Assembly (NCBI GenBank): GCA_015657535.1
Contig: JADHZB010001951.1
Location: 1-51,781 of the forward strand
Reading direction: 5' to 3'
Source: Nephromyces sp. MM_2019
Lineage: Eukaryota; Apicomplexa; Aconoidasida; Nephromycida
DNA: 51,781 nt
The notes under the pieces were generated by a model. It did no database searches. It was not told the origin of the DNA and saw nothing but the letters and a program-made list of their open reading frames with translations. The position numbers were made by a program, and so were the translations under genes. Below, in pieces: positions 11,862 to 23,800 of the stretch; position 1 is the first letter of the stretch; each line of letters begins with the position of its first letter.

Positions 11862-14800
11862 ATGAAGACCGCTATACCTCCGAGCACGCATCGTCTGCCA
11901 CCTGCTGGCGTTCCTCCTGATGCAGCTACTCTCTCGCCCAGATCTTCAAAGTTGTTTAACGAAGTTCACAGCATTTTAGATGCTTACAGTTATACAGAAA
12001 TAGATTCATTTAAACTACTTTCGTCGCTTTCTTTCGAACCCACGCGAGTAGATGATGCTGTTCGTCAAATTGTTGAGTCTTATTCAGGGCATGAACAAGG
12101 TATATGGAAAGTAGCCAGCAACAGCAAAAGGAAAGCAAACAATAACAATGGGGGGGGCGCAGGAGGTGGCGTTTCTCCACCTCGCACTTCTTTTGGTAAT
12201 GCTGGTGCGGGAAATGACGGAAATCGTGGATTTAACAGAAAATCAAAGTCTTTTACTCCTCGCGGAGAGCGTGGTGGTGGAAATGTGGGAGACGGTAGTA
12301 GCCACCCAGAAAATACGGCTCGACATGGTGAGACGACGGATAAAGCAGCAAGCAGCGGCCAGGCGATATCAACTACTAATACAGGGAATTCTGGGGAGAA
12401 GAAAGGTGAAGTGAATGTTCCATGGGGTTTGAATGAAGATTTGAGGGGAACTTCTACTACTGGTGCTCCTGCTTCTAACATTAGGCCAGCGCACAACGGG
12501 AATTCACGCCGTGGTGCAAGGGGAGCTTCTTCTTCTGTGAGGGGGGGAGGCAGCGCAGCTCTTACGCCAGCTTATAGGGGTCATAACGCTAGAGGGGAAG
12601 GTGGCGTGGGGGGGTTTAATGATGCTGGGATGGCATCGCGTTCAGGCTACCAGAGCGGCAGTAAACCCAGGGGAGGTGGAGAACGGAGGACTTCTTTCCA
12701 TCCTGGTGGGGATAGAGCGGCGGTGAGATTTGAAAAAACCGCTGCAGGTGGATCTTCTATGAGTGGCTTGAGCGTGAAGAAGGAGGGTGAAGCAGAAGCT
12801 GCTGAAGGTAAGAGTTAACTGGGGTTTTTGAAGCTTGTATGAATTCCACCATTCCACTATACCCTGAGATGCACCTCACCCCCCTCTCAAATCCTGCTCA
12901 AATCCCACCACTACGCTCAAGTACTGCCTCAAATCGCACCACTTCTCGATCCCACCCCTCAAATCCTAATTAAATCGCTAGCATTATTGCTAGTATTCAT
13001 AGGGCTGCCTTACATGTATAGTGCATGCTTCTCATGTGATACTATCACTTTTGTACCCGCTTTTAGCCTGTGAAATTGCCCTTCTAGCTCTGCAATTCGC
13101 TTGATACTTGCCATAAACTCAACTAGCGAAGCGATGCAGATTTCATTCAAGTAGTCTTAAGCCAAACTTATTGCTCACACACACATTAGTTCGTACACCA
13201 GCGACTTGAGGGATCCTCATGAAACGGATAATCCAGTATTTCTAACTGGAGGATGAAAAGCAGCTCAAGCAACGCGCATGCATCATGCACACGAGTAAAC
13301 TAGCTTCTTCAAAGGCTTATACTAGCATTGCTGGTGATAGCAGCAGCTGTACCAATGCTATTAGCCTTATGCTAGGAGCAACATCAATGATCTCCTCATC
13401 TATCTTTTATCATGCAGTCTACCAGCTAATGATAAGCATACTGGCTTATTGTGTCTACACTCCTAGATATAACCTAGTGTATTTCTATCTTTAATCAGGC
13501 AATTCAACTAGCGAAGCATATTATCTTAGCGTATCTACACTCCTTCACACAACCTAGTATGTGTCTCTCTGTTTCCTCAGGCAGTCAACCATCTAATGAT
13601 AAGCATGCTACTACACCTGAAGAGTTGAGGAACGAGACGGTAGCAGACGAGACTGGAATGCCATCTCATCCCAGTGTAAACAAGCAATTTGACAGAAAAG
13701 GAGGAAACCTTGAAGCAGAAGAATCCACACACACACTTCCCTCGACAGTAGGGGATGATACTCTTCAAGGAGCCCCTACTTCTAGGAGTTTCGCCAACAG
13801 CAGCAGACCCAAGAGCGGGACCTCCTCAAGGGGTGGTTTTGTGGGCATTCCTGGCATTCGTGGAAGGGGACGTGGAGGAAAGAATGCTCTAGCTGCTGGT
13901 GTTACTAGGGGAGAGGGTAATTCACGGGATAAGAGGCAGAGTGGGGGAGGAAATGTCGCCGTCACACACACACGACCAGCAGAAGCCGCTGAAAATGAAG
14001 GAAATTTGGCTGCTGAAAGCTTTGGAAACGTGAAAGATGAGGGTGATTGGAAGGGGGAAATGACAGACAATAGTGATAATTTAGGCAAATCTTCCGGTTC
14101 TGCCATGAAACAGACGTCGGCTGCAATGGGTAAGTGATACTGCTTGCGGAGCTGATGAATGTGTAAAGTATTTTGTATATGCTGGAAGCTGATGGTTTTT
14201 CTAGAAAGATGTTTCGGTTGATTGAGAATTCTACCTCCTTTTTGAGCTTTTTTCCTCTTGAAAAATTCGGCCATGTTTAGTGGGTTCCCGGGAAGGTTAT
14301 TTAATTGTTTTTTTGAAGTTTTTTCTTCTCTGTTTTGTACTTTTTCTTTAGGTTCGAATCCGGGTTTCCCAGACCTCAGCACTGACAGCAAGTGAGTGGA
14401 GAGATTGCCTTTTCTTTTGCTTCACATTGCTTCGACATTTCTTTGTGTGCGAGCTTTGTGTATTGAAGATTCTACATTTTTCCACTGCTTTAGTGTGTGT
14501 ATAATGCTTTTAGGTGGATTTTTTTGCGTCTTTTTGTGGAAATTTTTGATTATGATTGGGCAAAGTTTTTCTGTGTTTGGGCTTTTCTTTGGTGTGTTTT
14601 TCGCTCCCTTCTTTACGAGCAGATTCTATTGTAATCACTGCCTGTTTGCTATGGCAGGTCTGCTTGAATATTTGATGTCTTTAGATATATTAAAGGCAAT
14701 CTGTGATGTTTTCTCTGGATTCTACACTCAAAAATTGATATTTGTTAATGCTTTAAAGGCTACATTTGATATTTTCTGTCTTGAATAAACTGAAAGTGCA

Positions 14801-17800
14801 CAAACACATACAAAAAAATATATATGTATATCAGGCGGGCTCCACCAGCAGTTTTATACCCTTCTCAATCTGCAAGCTCTAGTAAGGCACAGACAATATA
14901 TCGGAAGGGTGCTGCTGCACTGGCTAAAGGAATGAAGACTGCTCCAGATGGTAGATTGAATGCTTTGCGTCATCTTCCGTGTGCAGTTTATGATGAATGC
15001 AGATGATGGATGTGTGTGTCTTCTAGCGAGAAGATTCGTGCAATTTCTTCCTTGTGTATTTTTTGTATGTATATGTCTGTGTGTAGGAGTTTCTTGTTTT
15101 ACGATTTGCTTTAGACTTTTTTATACCACTAACAAGTGTTGGAAAAGCCTTGCTTTCAATGTTGTACGACTATAGCGTTATGTTTATCTTAGAAGCAGTT
15201 TGATTGGTTCGTGTGAAAGGCGGTTTGCTTACTATCTGTTGATGCATCTCACCATTTTCACCATGTTCAGCTCTACTACCTCATCATAAGCTACTCAGCG
15301 ATTCTCTACCCTTTCATTTCTTCATCCATATTTCTTCTATTTCCTCCTAAGTACACACAAACACACACAAACACACACACAAACACACACACAAACACAC
15401 ACACACACACACACTACCTCTTCTCCTCCCAACCCCCTCGTTCCTTGGTTTTTCTTCCTTTCAGGAGACTCTAAAGATAACTTGATTGCTTTCCCTCATT
15501 TAGTTCCTCCTTCATCTGCTTCCTCCTCATCAACCTCTCGCCCTCCACCATCAGTTGCTAGAATACATACCCCTCATGCTTCCCTCTCTACCGGTAAGAC
15601 TAAATATGATAGTTGGGCTGACTTAGCGGCAGGAAGAGCGAGTCGAACTTCTCCTCCAGCTTCCTCCTTCGACCACGCACTTAGCGAATCTCTTACGGCT
15701 ATAAACCCCCCAACGTCTGATGGGGAATGCGGCGTTGCGGTTGAAGTTGAAGTTGAAGCTTCTAGCACTCCCTCCCCTCCGTTAACTTCCTCGAATCCTC
15801 AGGCAGCTGCGAAGTCAGTAAGTGAAAACAATCTCAGTGGCAACAGCAGCGCTAAGCCTTTAATCGCTGCATCTCAGGCTGGAAGTGGTAGTGTAAGTCC
15901 TCAGGTAAAGGGAGTTTTACTTGGAGTTGAGGCTGGGTGGAAGAGATTTTATAGTGTGTTTGTGTGTGCGTGTTAGCAGTGGGGGGGGGTGGGTAGAATG
16001 TTAAATGGAGTTGATGGGGATTGGTGAAGTGGAAGAAGTGGAGGGGGAAGCAAGTAGGATGGTAGATGGAGTGGGAGGTGGTTAAGGTAGTAGATTAAGA
16101 GGGAGTGGGCAGAGTGTTAGCTACCTCCATGTTTCGTGCGTATCTGTGTGTGTGTGTTCAACAAACCCTTCAACTCTATGTGTGTGTTTAACGCACCTCT
16201 TTCGATTACGGCGTATTCTATATCTAAGTTTTTGCTTCTTGCCCAGGGCCAGGAAATCATTACAGAATCCTCTACTGCAGCCCCCCAAGCGAACCTTAAG
16301 AGCGCCACCCAAACCTGGCCTTCCGCATCTACTCCACAGCCAAGTTGGGATGAAAGCTCGTCGACTACGAACCTCCCTCACACCGAAGTAGCTGCACTGT
16401 CCCAATCTTCGCAGCTGAATATCTCCTCAACGGCAAAGACAGCGAAGGAAGTAGAAGTTGCTGCAACTACTGGGGGTGCTACAACACATCAGCCCCCTAT
16501 TGCTGCAAGTACTGGGGGGTCTGCAACACAACCTCTTGCTGCCACCCCCTCAACTCAATCAGCCGTGGCTATGCCCCCCTTAGCAGTGTATATACACCCC
16601 AACACAACTTCTGTGAAGAAGAGTGAACCCGAACAGCCAGTCGTTATGCCGAGACTGTTGAATTCACAGAGCCTCAATCATGACATGGGCAGTGTAAGGC
16701 TTTATTTTGGAACGGTTCCAACGAATGCCACGAGAGGAGGAGTTTTCTCTCGACCTCCTCCTCATCTAGATGAGTATAAAGCAGCTCCTTCAACCCGTGA
16801 AGATATGATGGTTTTGCAGGATGCCTCTTCAGGTGTGGATAACACACGCTTTTCCCAACTCCAAGCAGATTCTTCAGCAACTCGTGTGGTATCTGCTGAG
16901 TTTGGGGCTCCTCGTGCAAATAGCGAAAGTTCTGTTTCAGGCAGCGGCAACGCTGTTGCTTCAAGTGGTGGTGATGTGTCTAGAAACAGCGTTGATGGTT
17001 TGGGAGGTGTTACTGCTGCTAGTATGAATGCTTCTAGCAACTTCCATACTGGAAGTGGTAGCAATCTCGGGATTGGTTTGAGTTCCACTCTTCAGAGTGT
17101 CACAGATTCTGTAGCACATGCAGCGGGAGGCTCAGGAATAACCCATCTTCAAGTTGCAGGAGCCCCTCCACACACACTAATCCCTTCCTCTTCTTCGTCT
17201 ATGATGCATTCCTCCTTTGAACGCCAGTCCGTTGCTGCCGAGTTTAGCAAGCAAACTGGCATCCCAGTGATGCGACAACCAATCCCCCAATCTGTTAACA
17301 TTGCAGCTACACCTGGCACCCCAGGAATGCTCGTTGAAGGTGTGCGAGATGCCGTGGGCGTCTCTACGGCTTCTACTAATACCAGTGTGTTTCTTGGCTC
17401 AACTGCCTCTTCGTTGCAGCCTAATCAGGCTGTTGTGGGGGGAGCTAGCTCTAACTACGCTGTTCGCACACCCCCTACAGATTTGGGGGCTCCAGCCAGT
17501 GGGGGCGGGGCTGCCTCGATTGCTCAGCCAGGCCATACAACGAGGTTGATTAACAGGGCAAATGCTCCTCAGCAGCATGAGAGAGGTTTCGTCCCCCCTC
17601 ATATCTTCCGTCATCTCTCGGGAGGAAGCAGCTCCTCTGCTGCTTATGGTGGTGTTGTGGGGGGGTTATCAGCTGAAGATGCGGATGGTAGCTACTTAGA
17701 TAACAGCAGAATCATTAGTGGCAACAACTTGTTTAGCAGCGAAGGCAGCAGTGTTAACCAGCCTGCTATGAAGACTGAAACTCTTACACACACACAAAAT

Positions 17801-20800
17801 TTGACTGGAGGAAATCTTCGTCCAAGCCCTCCCTCCATGGGTGTTACCCCCCATGGCTCTATGCTAGCCTCTGGAGGCAACAGGAGCGCTAATACTACTA
17901 ATAATAATAATACTTTAGCTGCATCTTCAACGGCTATCCCATACGCACCTTCTTCTGGGGAGGAGAATGACCAGCAGATGCACACTGCGGGCTTATCCTT
18001 AATTGATGCTAGTACCACCACCACACACAGCTCATTCTTGGGTGCAGCAGAGGGAGCTGGATATCACCAGGGGGCTTCTCCTGTTCAACACACATACCTC
18101 AGCGGTGGCAATCTTAGCAGCACCCCACTGCTTGGCTTAAGTAATCCAATGCAGCATCAACTAGGCGGAGCGGTGGGATCATCTTCAACTACCAGCGGTA
18201 TTGCCATGGCGATGTCTTCAAACAATCAACTCGCCTCTAGCCGACTGCCTAGCGAACTTTCGAGTGCCTCAGACAGCGCAGGTAACACACACACACAACA
18301 GCAACATCCTGGTGTAGGGTTCCTTCATTCCGGCGAGTTTATTCAATCTCCCCCCTCTTTTCATCTACCTCAACTTCCCAAGGCTATCTCTCCCGCCATG
18401 TCTCCATTCGCTTCGCCTCCTCATGTCGTTGCTTCGGGCAGTAACTCGGTGGGGGTTTCTTCCGTTCAAGCTACACCCTCAACAGTCGGGGGGGGAGTTG
18501 GAGGGGGTCGAATGATGAACTATGGTATTGTACAGGGGGGTGGTGGAAATGCAGGTAGTGGTGCTCCAAACCTCTCTCATCACTCTCATCAACAACAGCT
18601 GCAGCAGCACACATCTGCCCAGCAGCAGCAACACGCATCTACCCAACAGCAGCATACTCCCCCCCTTCCACAACACACATCCACCCAACAACGACATGCA
18701 TCCTCCCAGCAGCTACCTCACCTACAGAAGCAGCATTCACACACACAGCAGCAACTCTCCCAGCAACAGCTACCTCAGGCTGGTGTGAAGCACGTGCTGA
18801 CGAATGCATACAAGTCACCCTACCAGAGCTCTTCAGGCACCTCCTGGGGTGGAGCTCCTCGTGGAGGCTCTGCCTCTCTCTCTTCGCACACGCAAGCAAA
18901 CGCTCATCAAAGTATCCCTCCACAGCCCTCTAGCGTAGGTGCAAATGTAGCGACTGCTACCTCTCCATTCCTTCATCAAGGGAATGGATACTTCAATAAG
19001 AAGGGGGGTTTTGGTGGAAAGCCTTCGCTTACTCCTCCCACCCGCTTCAATTCTATGAGTGGAAGCGATGTAGGTCCAACCTCCTCTTCCTCGTCAGGGC
19101 CTGTAGCACACACAGAGGCTTCTCCTGGGCCATGGGATAATGCACCCACCACCGTGGGGGTTGGGCACAACATTGGCTTATCAGGCAGCAACGCTAGTGG
19201 CCTCTTTGAGAGCTCAGGAAAACAACATCTAGGAGGTACTGGGGGGGGCTTTTCTGCTTCTTCTGGTGGGTTTAGGGGTGGAGTTTCTGGAGGGGGGAAA
19301 GAGGATCTTCATGTTTCTTCTGATGTCATTGGGGGGCGAGGAGGAGTGGGTTCCAGTGTCGGAGGTGGAGGTGTCATTTATCCCCCTTCTGCTCAGCAAC
19401 AAAACATGAAGTATTCTCTTCAAGGTGGTGGGAGCAATGCTGAGGGTGGAAAGTATAGAAACACTGGCCCTTCCGGTGGTGTTTTGAATCATTCGGTAGA
19501 ATCTGGTATGTCGCAAGATGATATGGGGTTGCTGCAGGTGGGAAGCTTCTCTGATGGTGTGCAGCTTGGTGGAGTTGTAGGAAACCCCCCATCTTCTTCT
19601 GAGGGTAATCCAAGTGATATCCTGGGAGGGGGGAGCAGCCTGTCTTCAGGAATCTCTCGGGTGGGGAAGATGCTTCCTGAAAGTGTTGGAAACAGGGGGG
19701 GGGAATCGCAGCAGCATGTGATGGGGGGGGTTTCTCATCATCACCAGCAGCAGGGACAAAGTGGTAGCAGCAATTTGTTTGGTGGGAGGGGTAGTAAGTC
19801 GGTGGTGCATAGCTCAGTACAGACTCAGGTAGTTGTGGGCGGTGGGGGGTGTGATGGTGGTGGGTTTGTGCCGTGGCATTGTGAGTTTGGTTACATGTGC
19901 GTTGTGGTGGTATTTTGATGGTGGTGTGTGCGTGGTGTTGGTGTGTGTGTCATGACAGTGCATGTGCCACTACAGCGTGAGCGTCACTGCCCCGTGTGCG
20001 TGTCACTACAGCGTATGTGTGGCACACTCCTTATAGTAGTGTGTGTGGATTACCGTCTCCAAGCTTTCAAACAAGGCTCTACTGCCATAGCCTTAGTGTT
20101 CAACTCCTACTTTACAGAGCATACTACGCTACTTCTTGTTCATCTCACCTTTCCTTCCCTTCATCTTTTAATTCCTACTAAACCTCCTTTTTTCCTGCGT
20201 GTGCAGGATGTGCAGGATAAGGGCAGATTCAATGATTTCCGTAGCCCTGCTTCTCACAACCAGCAGCGTGATCCCTCCAACGCGAATACCACTCATTTAC
20301 TAGGAAAAAGAGGTGTTTCTACGGCTGCTGAAGTTGGAGGAAGTGCAAGTTCTACTCCCTCAATGTCATTGATGTCTTCAAGCTCAATGAAGGCTTCAAA
20401 GGGGAATAACTTTGGGTCTTCCTTTGAATCTTCACATAATCAAGCAAAGTATCACTATCAGCAGCAGCAGAGTTTCTCGAATAATCACCCTTCTCATCCA
20501 AACTACCCTCAGAACCAGATGCAGTACAGCTTGTATGACGGAAAATCTCAAGTTGTGAGTGTGTGTGTGTGTGTATGCTATTTGCGTATTGAGGCGTATA
20601 GTTCAGTGTGTTTTTTTATGTTCTTTGTAGTGTTTTGGAGGTTTTTAGCGGAGATTTTTGAGTTGTATGTGGAAGTTGAGCGGGTTTTGAATTTTATGAG
20701 AGTATGTGGTGTGTTTTGATGGCAAAACGTGGATTTTAAGGATATCTCGTCGTTTAGGTTTGTTTCGAGTGCTATTCTTTCGCTTAGTTCATATTGAGAG

Positions 20801-23800
20801 ATTTATTGATACCAAGTCCTTTTTTTGAAGGCTTTTAAAGGCAGCTTACAGTGGTTTTGGGGGGTGTTTTGTGAATTTCAACATATTTTTTAAGCATTTT
20901 GATAGTTTTGGATGTTTTTTCGCGTTTTGTTTGAAACTTTACGGATTTACTGAAGTTTTTTTTTTTTTCTATCGTATTTTCCCCTTTTTTTTATGTTTTT
21001 CGCCTTTTTGTTTGAGAATTCTAACCTGTTTGTATGTTTTAACTCTTTTTTCTCAGAATTCCGAGATTTTGCCCTCTTCATCTCTTTTTTTTTTTTTCAT
21101 TTTCTGATATTTCTCGCTCCTTTTTCATCGAACATCCTGTTAACAGTTTTCTTCATACTCTTCGTCTAAGCCATTGAACTTTAAGCTCTTTTCTTAATGC
21201 TCCTTCACTCTTTTTCATTACCTTTTTTTCCATTCTGCTTCTTCCGACAGCTTCCTTCTTCATCTTCAATTGTTATCATACTTTAAAATTACTTTGTCTG
21301 CATCTATCCCTTGTTTTTCCTTCACTTAATACAGGCTCCTCTTAATGAGGGAATGTTTGACAATTCCCTGTCTTCGGTGGATAGCTATAACTATGGTGGC
21401 TCTCATCTTGTTCAGCACCAGGTATTTTTGATTTATAACCTTCCATTTGTAGAGAGTACGATTTTAACTATTATAATAGTGTGTGGTAGCTGTAATGAAG
21501 TGCCGTGTGTGTGTGTAAAGTAACTTGGAGTGTATTCAAGATGAGTTTGAGGGGAAGGAACGGTGTCCTAGCTTTGGATTTTCGTTGATTTGAGTGGTCT
21601 GAGTGAAGTAGATTTATATTTTCCTATGTTTTTTCAAGGTTTGAATGGCGGTTTACCTTTTGCATATCTGCGTGTTTATGCTTTCCTATGGTATGGTGTT
21701 TCATAGAGGCGTTTTATACTACAAGTTCGATTGTTTTGTGAAAAGTGTAAAATGACCGTTTTAGTGAGATATAGCAGAGGATTATATATACTGACATTGT
21801 GTGTGTGAGGCGGAAGATCCCAGTGTGTACATGCACTCAACGTACTTGGAGATGTTATGAGTACATAGCGTTTTTTGTGTGTATGTTTGTCTGTGTGTGG
21901 GTGATTGTCTCTCTACGTCCGTGTGTGTCTGCATTTGGGTGCTTATAAGTGTGTGTGTGTTGCTGCGTGTTTATACATGTGTGTATGCGACGTTGCTATG
22001 CATAATCTGCTGCTTAGACGCTCTTTTTTTTGCATATTCGCAAGTCTTGCTTGTATGTTGAGAAGCTCAGTTTGTTTTCTTTTAATCTCGGGCATATGTA
22101 TGTGTGTGTGTGTATGCGTTAATTTGTGTGTGTGTGTGTGTGTGGTTGCATTTGTCTCATTTTGCTTGAGTGCCTGTGTGTGCATGCGTGTGTTATTCGC
22201 TAGTGCACTTTGCATATATGCTTTCCTATCTTTCCAAACCAGCTTGTAACTCATATCTTTCTCTTGTGTGTGTAGGGCCACCTCTCTCAGGGAAGAACTG
22301 GGAATCTCTACAATGAAGCGATTCCTCCTCCTTTTGCTTCCTCCTTAGCAGAGCACTCGGCGTTTTCCTCTCAGAACATGTCAGGAATTTCATCAAATGC
22401 CAACCATTTTAATACTTCTTATGTTGAAGCTTCTGGTGGAAACTTGGCAACTTCTTCGTTTGGGCAAACCTCGTCAAAGTTTAGCAGCTCTCGTCAGGGT
22501 GAGAAATCTCGGAATTCGTGTGTGTGTGGGCTTGGAATGTTGTGTGTGTGTGGCAGTGTGCGAGTCAGTATGTGTCTGGGGGGTGTGAGTCTGTGTGTGA
22601 GTCAGTGTGTGTCTGGGAGGTGTGAGTGTATGTGTCTGTGTGTGTGAGTCTGTGTGTGAGCCTGTGTGTCAGTGTATGAGTCTGTGTATCTGAGTGTGTG
22701 TGTCATATTATGGATATGAACAGGATGGTGTGTGCTACACATATTTTATAGCAGCATATTAAGTTTCTTGAGTTTGGCGATGTACCTCGACTGTTTGTGT
22801 ATAGACTTGATTCATCATGTCTTTGTTGCTTTGATGAGCTAGCTTGCTACCTTTACTTCCTTTCGGGAGTATTTTCAGCGTTTGTCTCGTATGTATGTGT
22901 GTGTAGGTACCTCTTCAAAGAGCCCCTTATCTCAGTCTGATGTAGCTCAGAGTCAGAAAGTACTGCAAAATACCGCCTCAACAACAGCTCAGCTCACACA
23001 CCACGACTCCCCCCTCAATCAGCAACAGGGTACTCCACCTTACTACACTACTGGAGCATTTGCTTACTCATCAGCCCCCCCCGGATTAACACCCGTTAAC
23101 ACTTCCAGCTTACCACGGCCACAGCAGTTTAACTACCCTTTTGCTGCTGGAATGGTTTATCCTTATAATGGAGTAACTTATAATACTGCATATCCTCAGC
23201 ATATGGTAAGAGGTAGTGTGTGCTTGTGTATGTGCGTGTGTTAGACTATCTTGATAATATATTTTTCCCCAGCGATGTATTTTCCGGTTTTTTCCCGTTA
23301 GCTGTTTAGTATTTAAGCGCTAAAAAGCTTGCAAGCACCTCTCTGATAGATTTTCTTATACTCCCCCCCTCTTATACTGTACATAGATCCATATATATGT
23401 GTGTGTTTACGATTTTTTTTCTTCAGATTCACAACTATGTAGTAGGATCGCCTTTTGCTGGAAAGGGTGGGCATGGAATTCATAGCGGATATCCTCCTAA
23501 TCAGTATACTATAGGTTATGGTGAAGGCTTTGATGAGTCTCTTCTAGGGTATGGAAATGCTCAATCAACAAATGATTTATCTATGAATTTTGGTAATATT
23601 CAAACTTCTTATGAGGCTGGAGTTTCTGGGACTCTCGGACTTTCTAATTCGTTAACGCACAGCCAGAATAACATGAGCTCCTTCAGCAATACGCAGGTGT
23701 TGTATGATGTGTGTGTTCCTTGGGTTGAAGATGGGTGTGTGCGCGATACGGTTGGAGATGAGATTTTATGAGGACTTCATGCATTCAGAAAGTTTATCTG

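Noticed and set aside
12080..12496. 138-codon minus-strand frame opposite exon 1 (also 13765-14391, 17692-18024, 34306-34626)
   Set aside because: Shadows of Gly/Ser/Asn-rich coding strands, with leucine/proline-rich junk translations and no family features.
14351..14363. GGTTCGAATCCGG, a perfect tRNA B-box-like string
   Set aside because: No T-stem pairing, no A box and no acceptor stem around it. It lies in the in-phase 40-nt exon 3 of the UBAP2L-like gene.
15905..16246. Reading through intron 5 as coding, since the frame before exon 6 is open from 16136
   Set aside because: The stretch is TGTGTG and pyrimidine-rich. A clear GCCCAG acceptor at 16241-16246 matches the phase of the CAG|GTAAAG donor at 15904.
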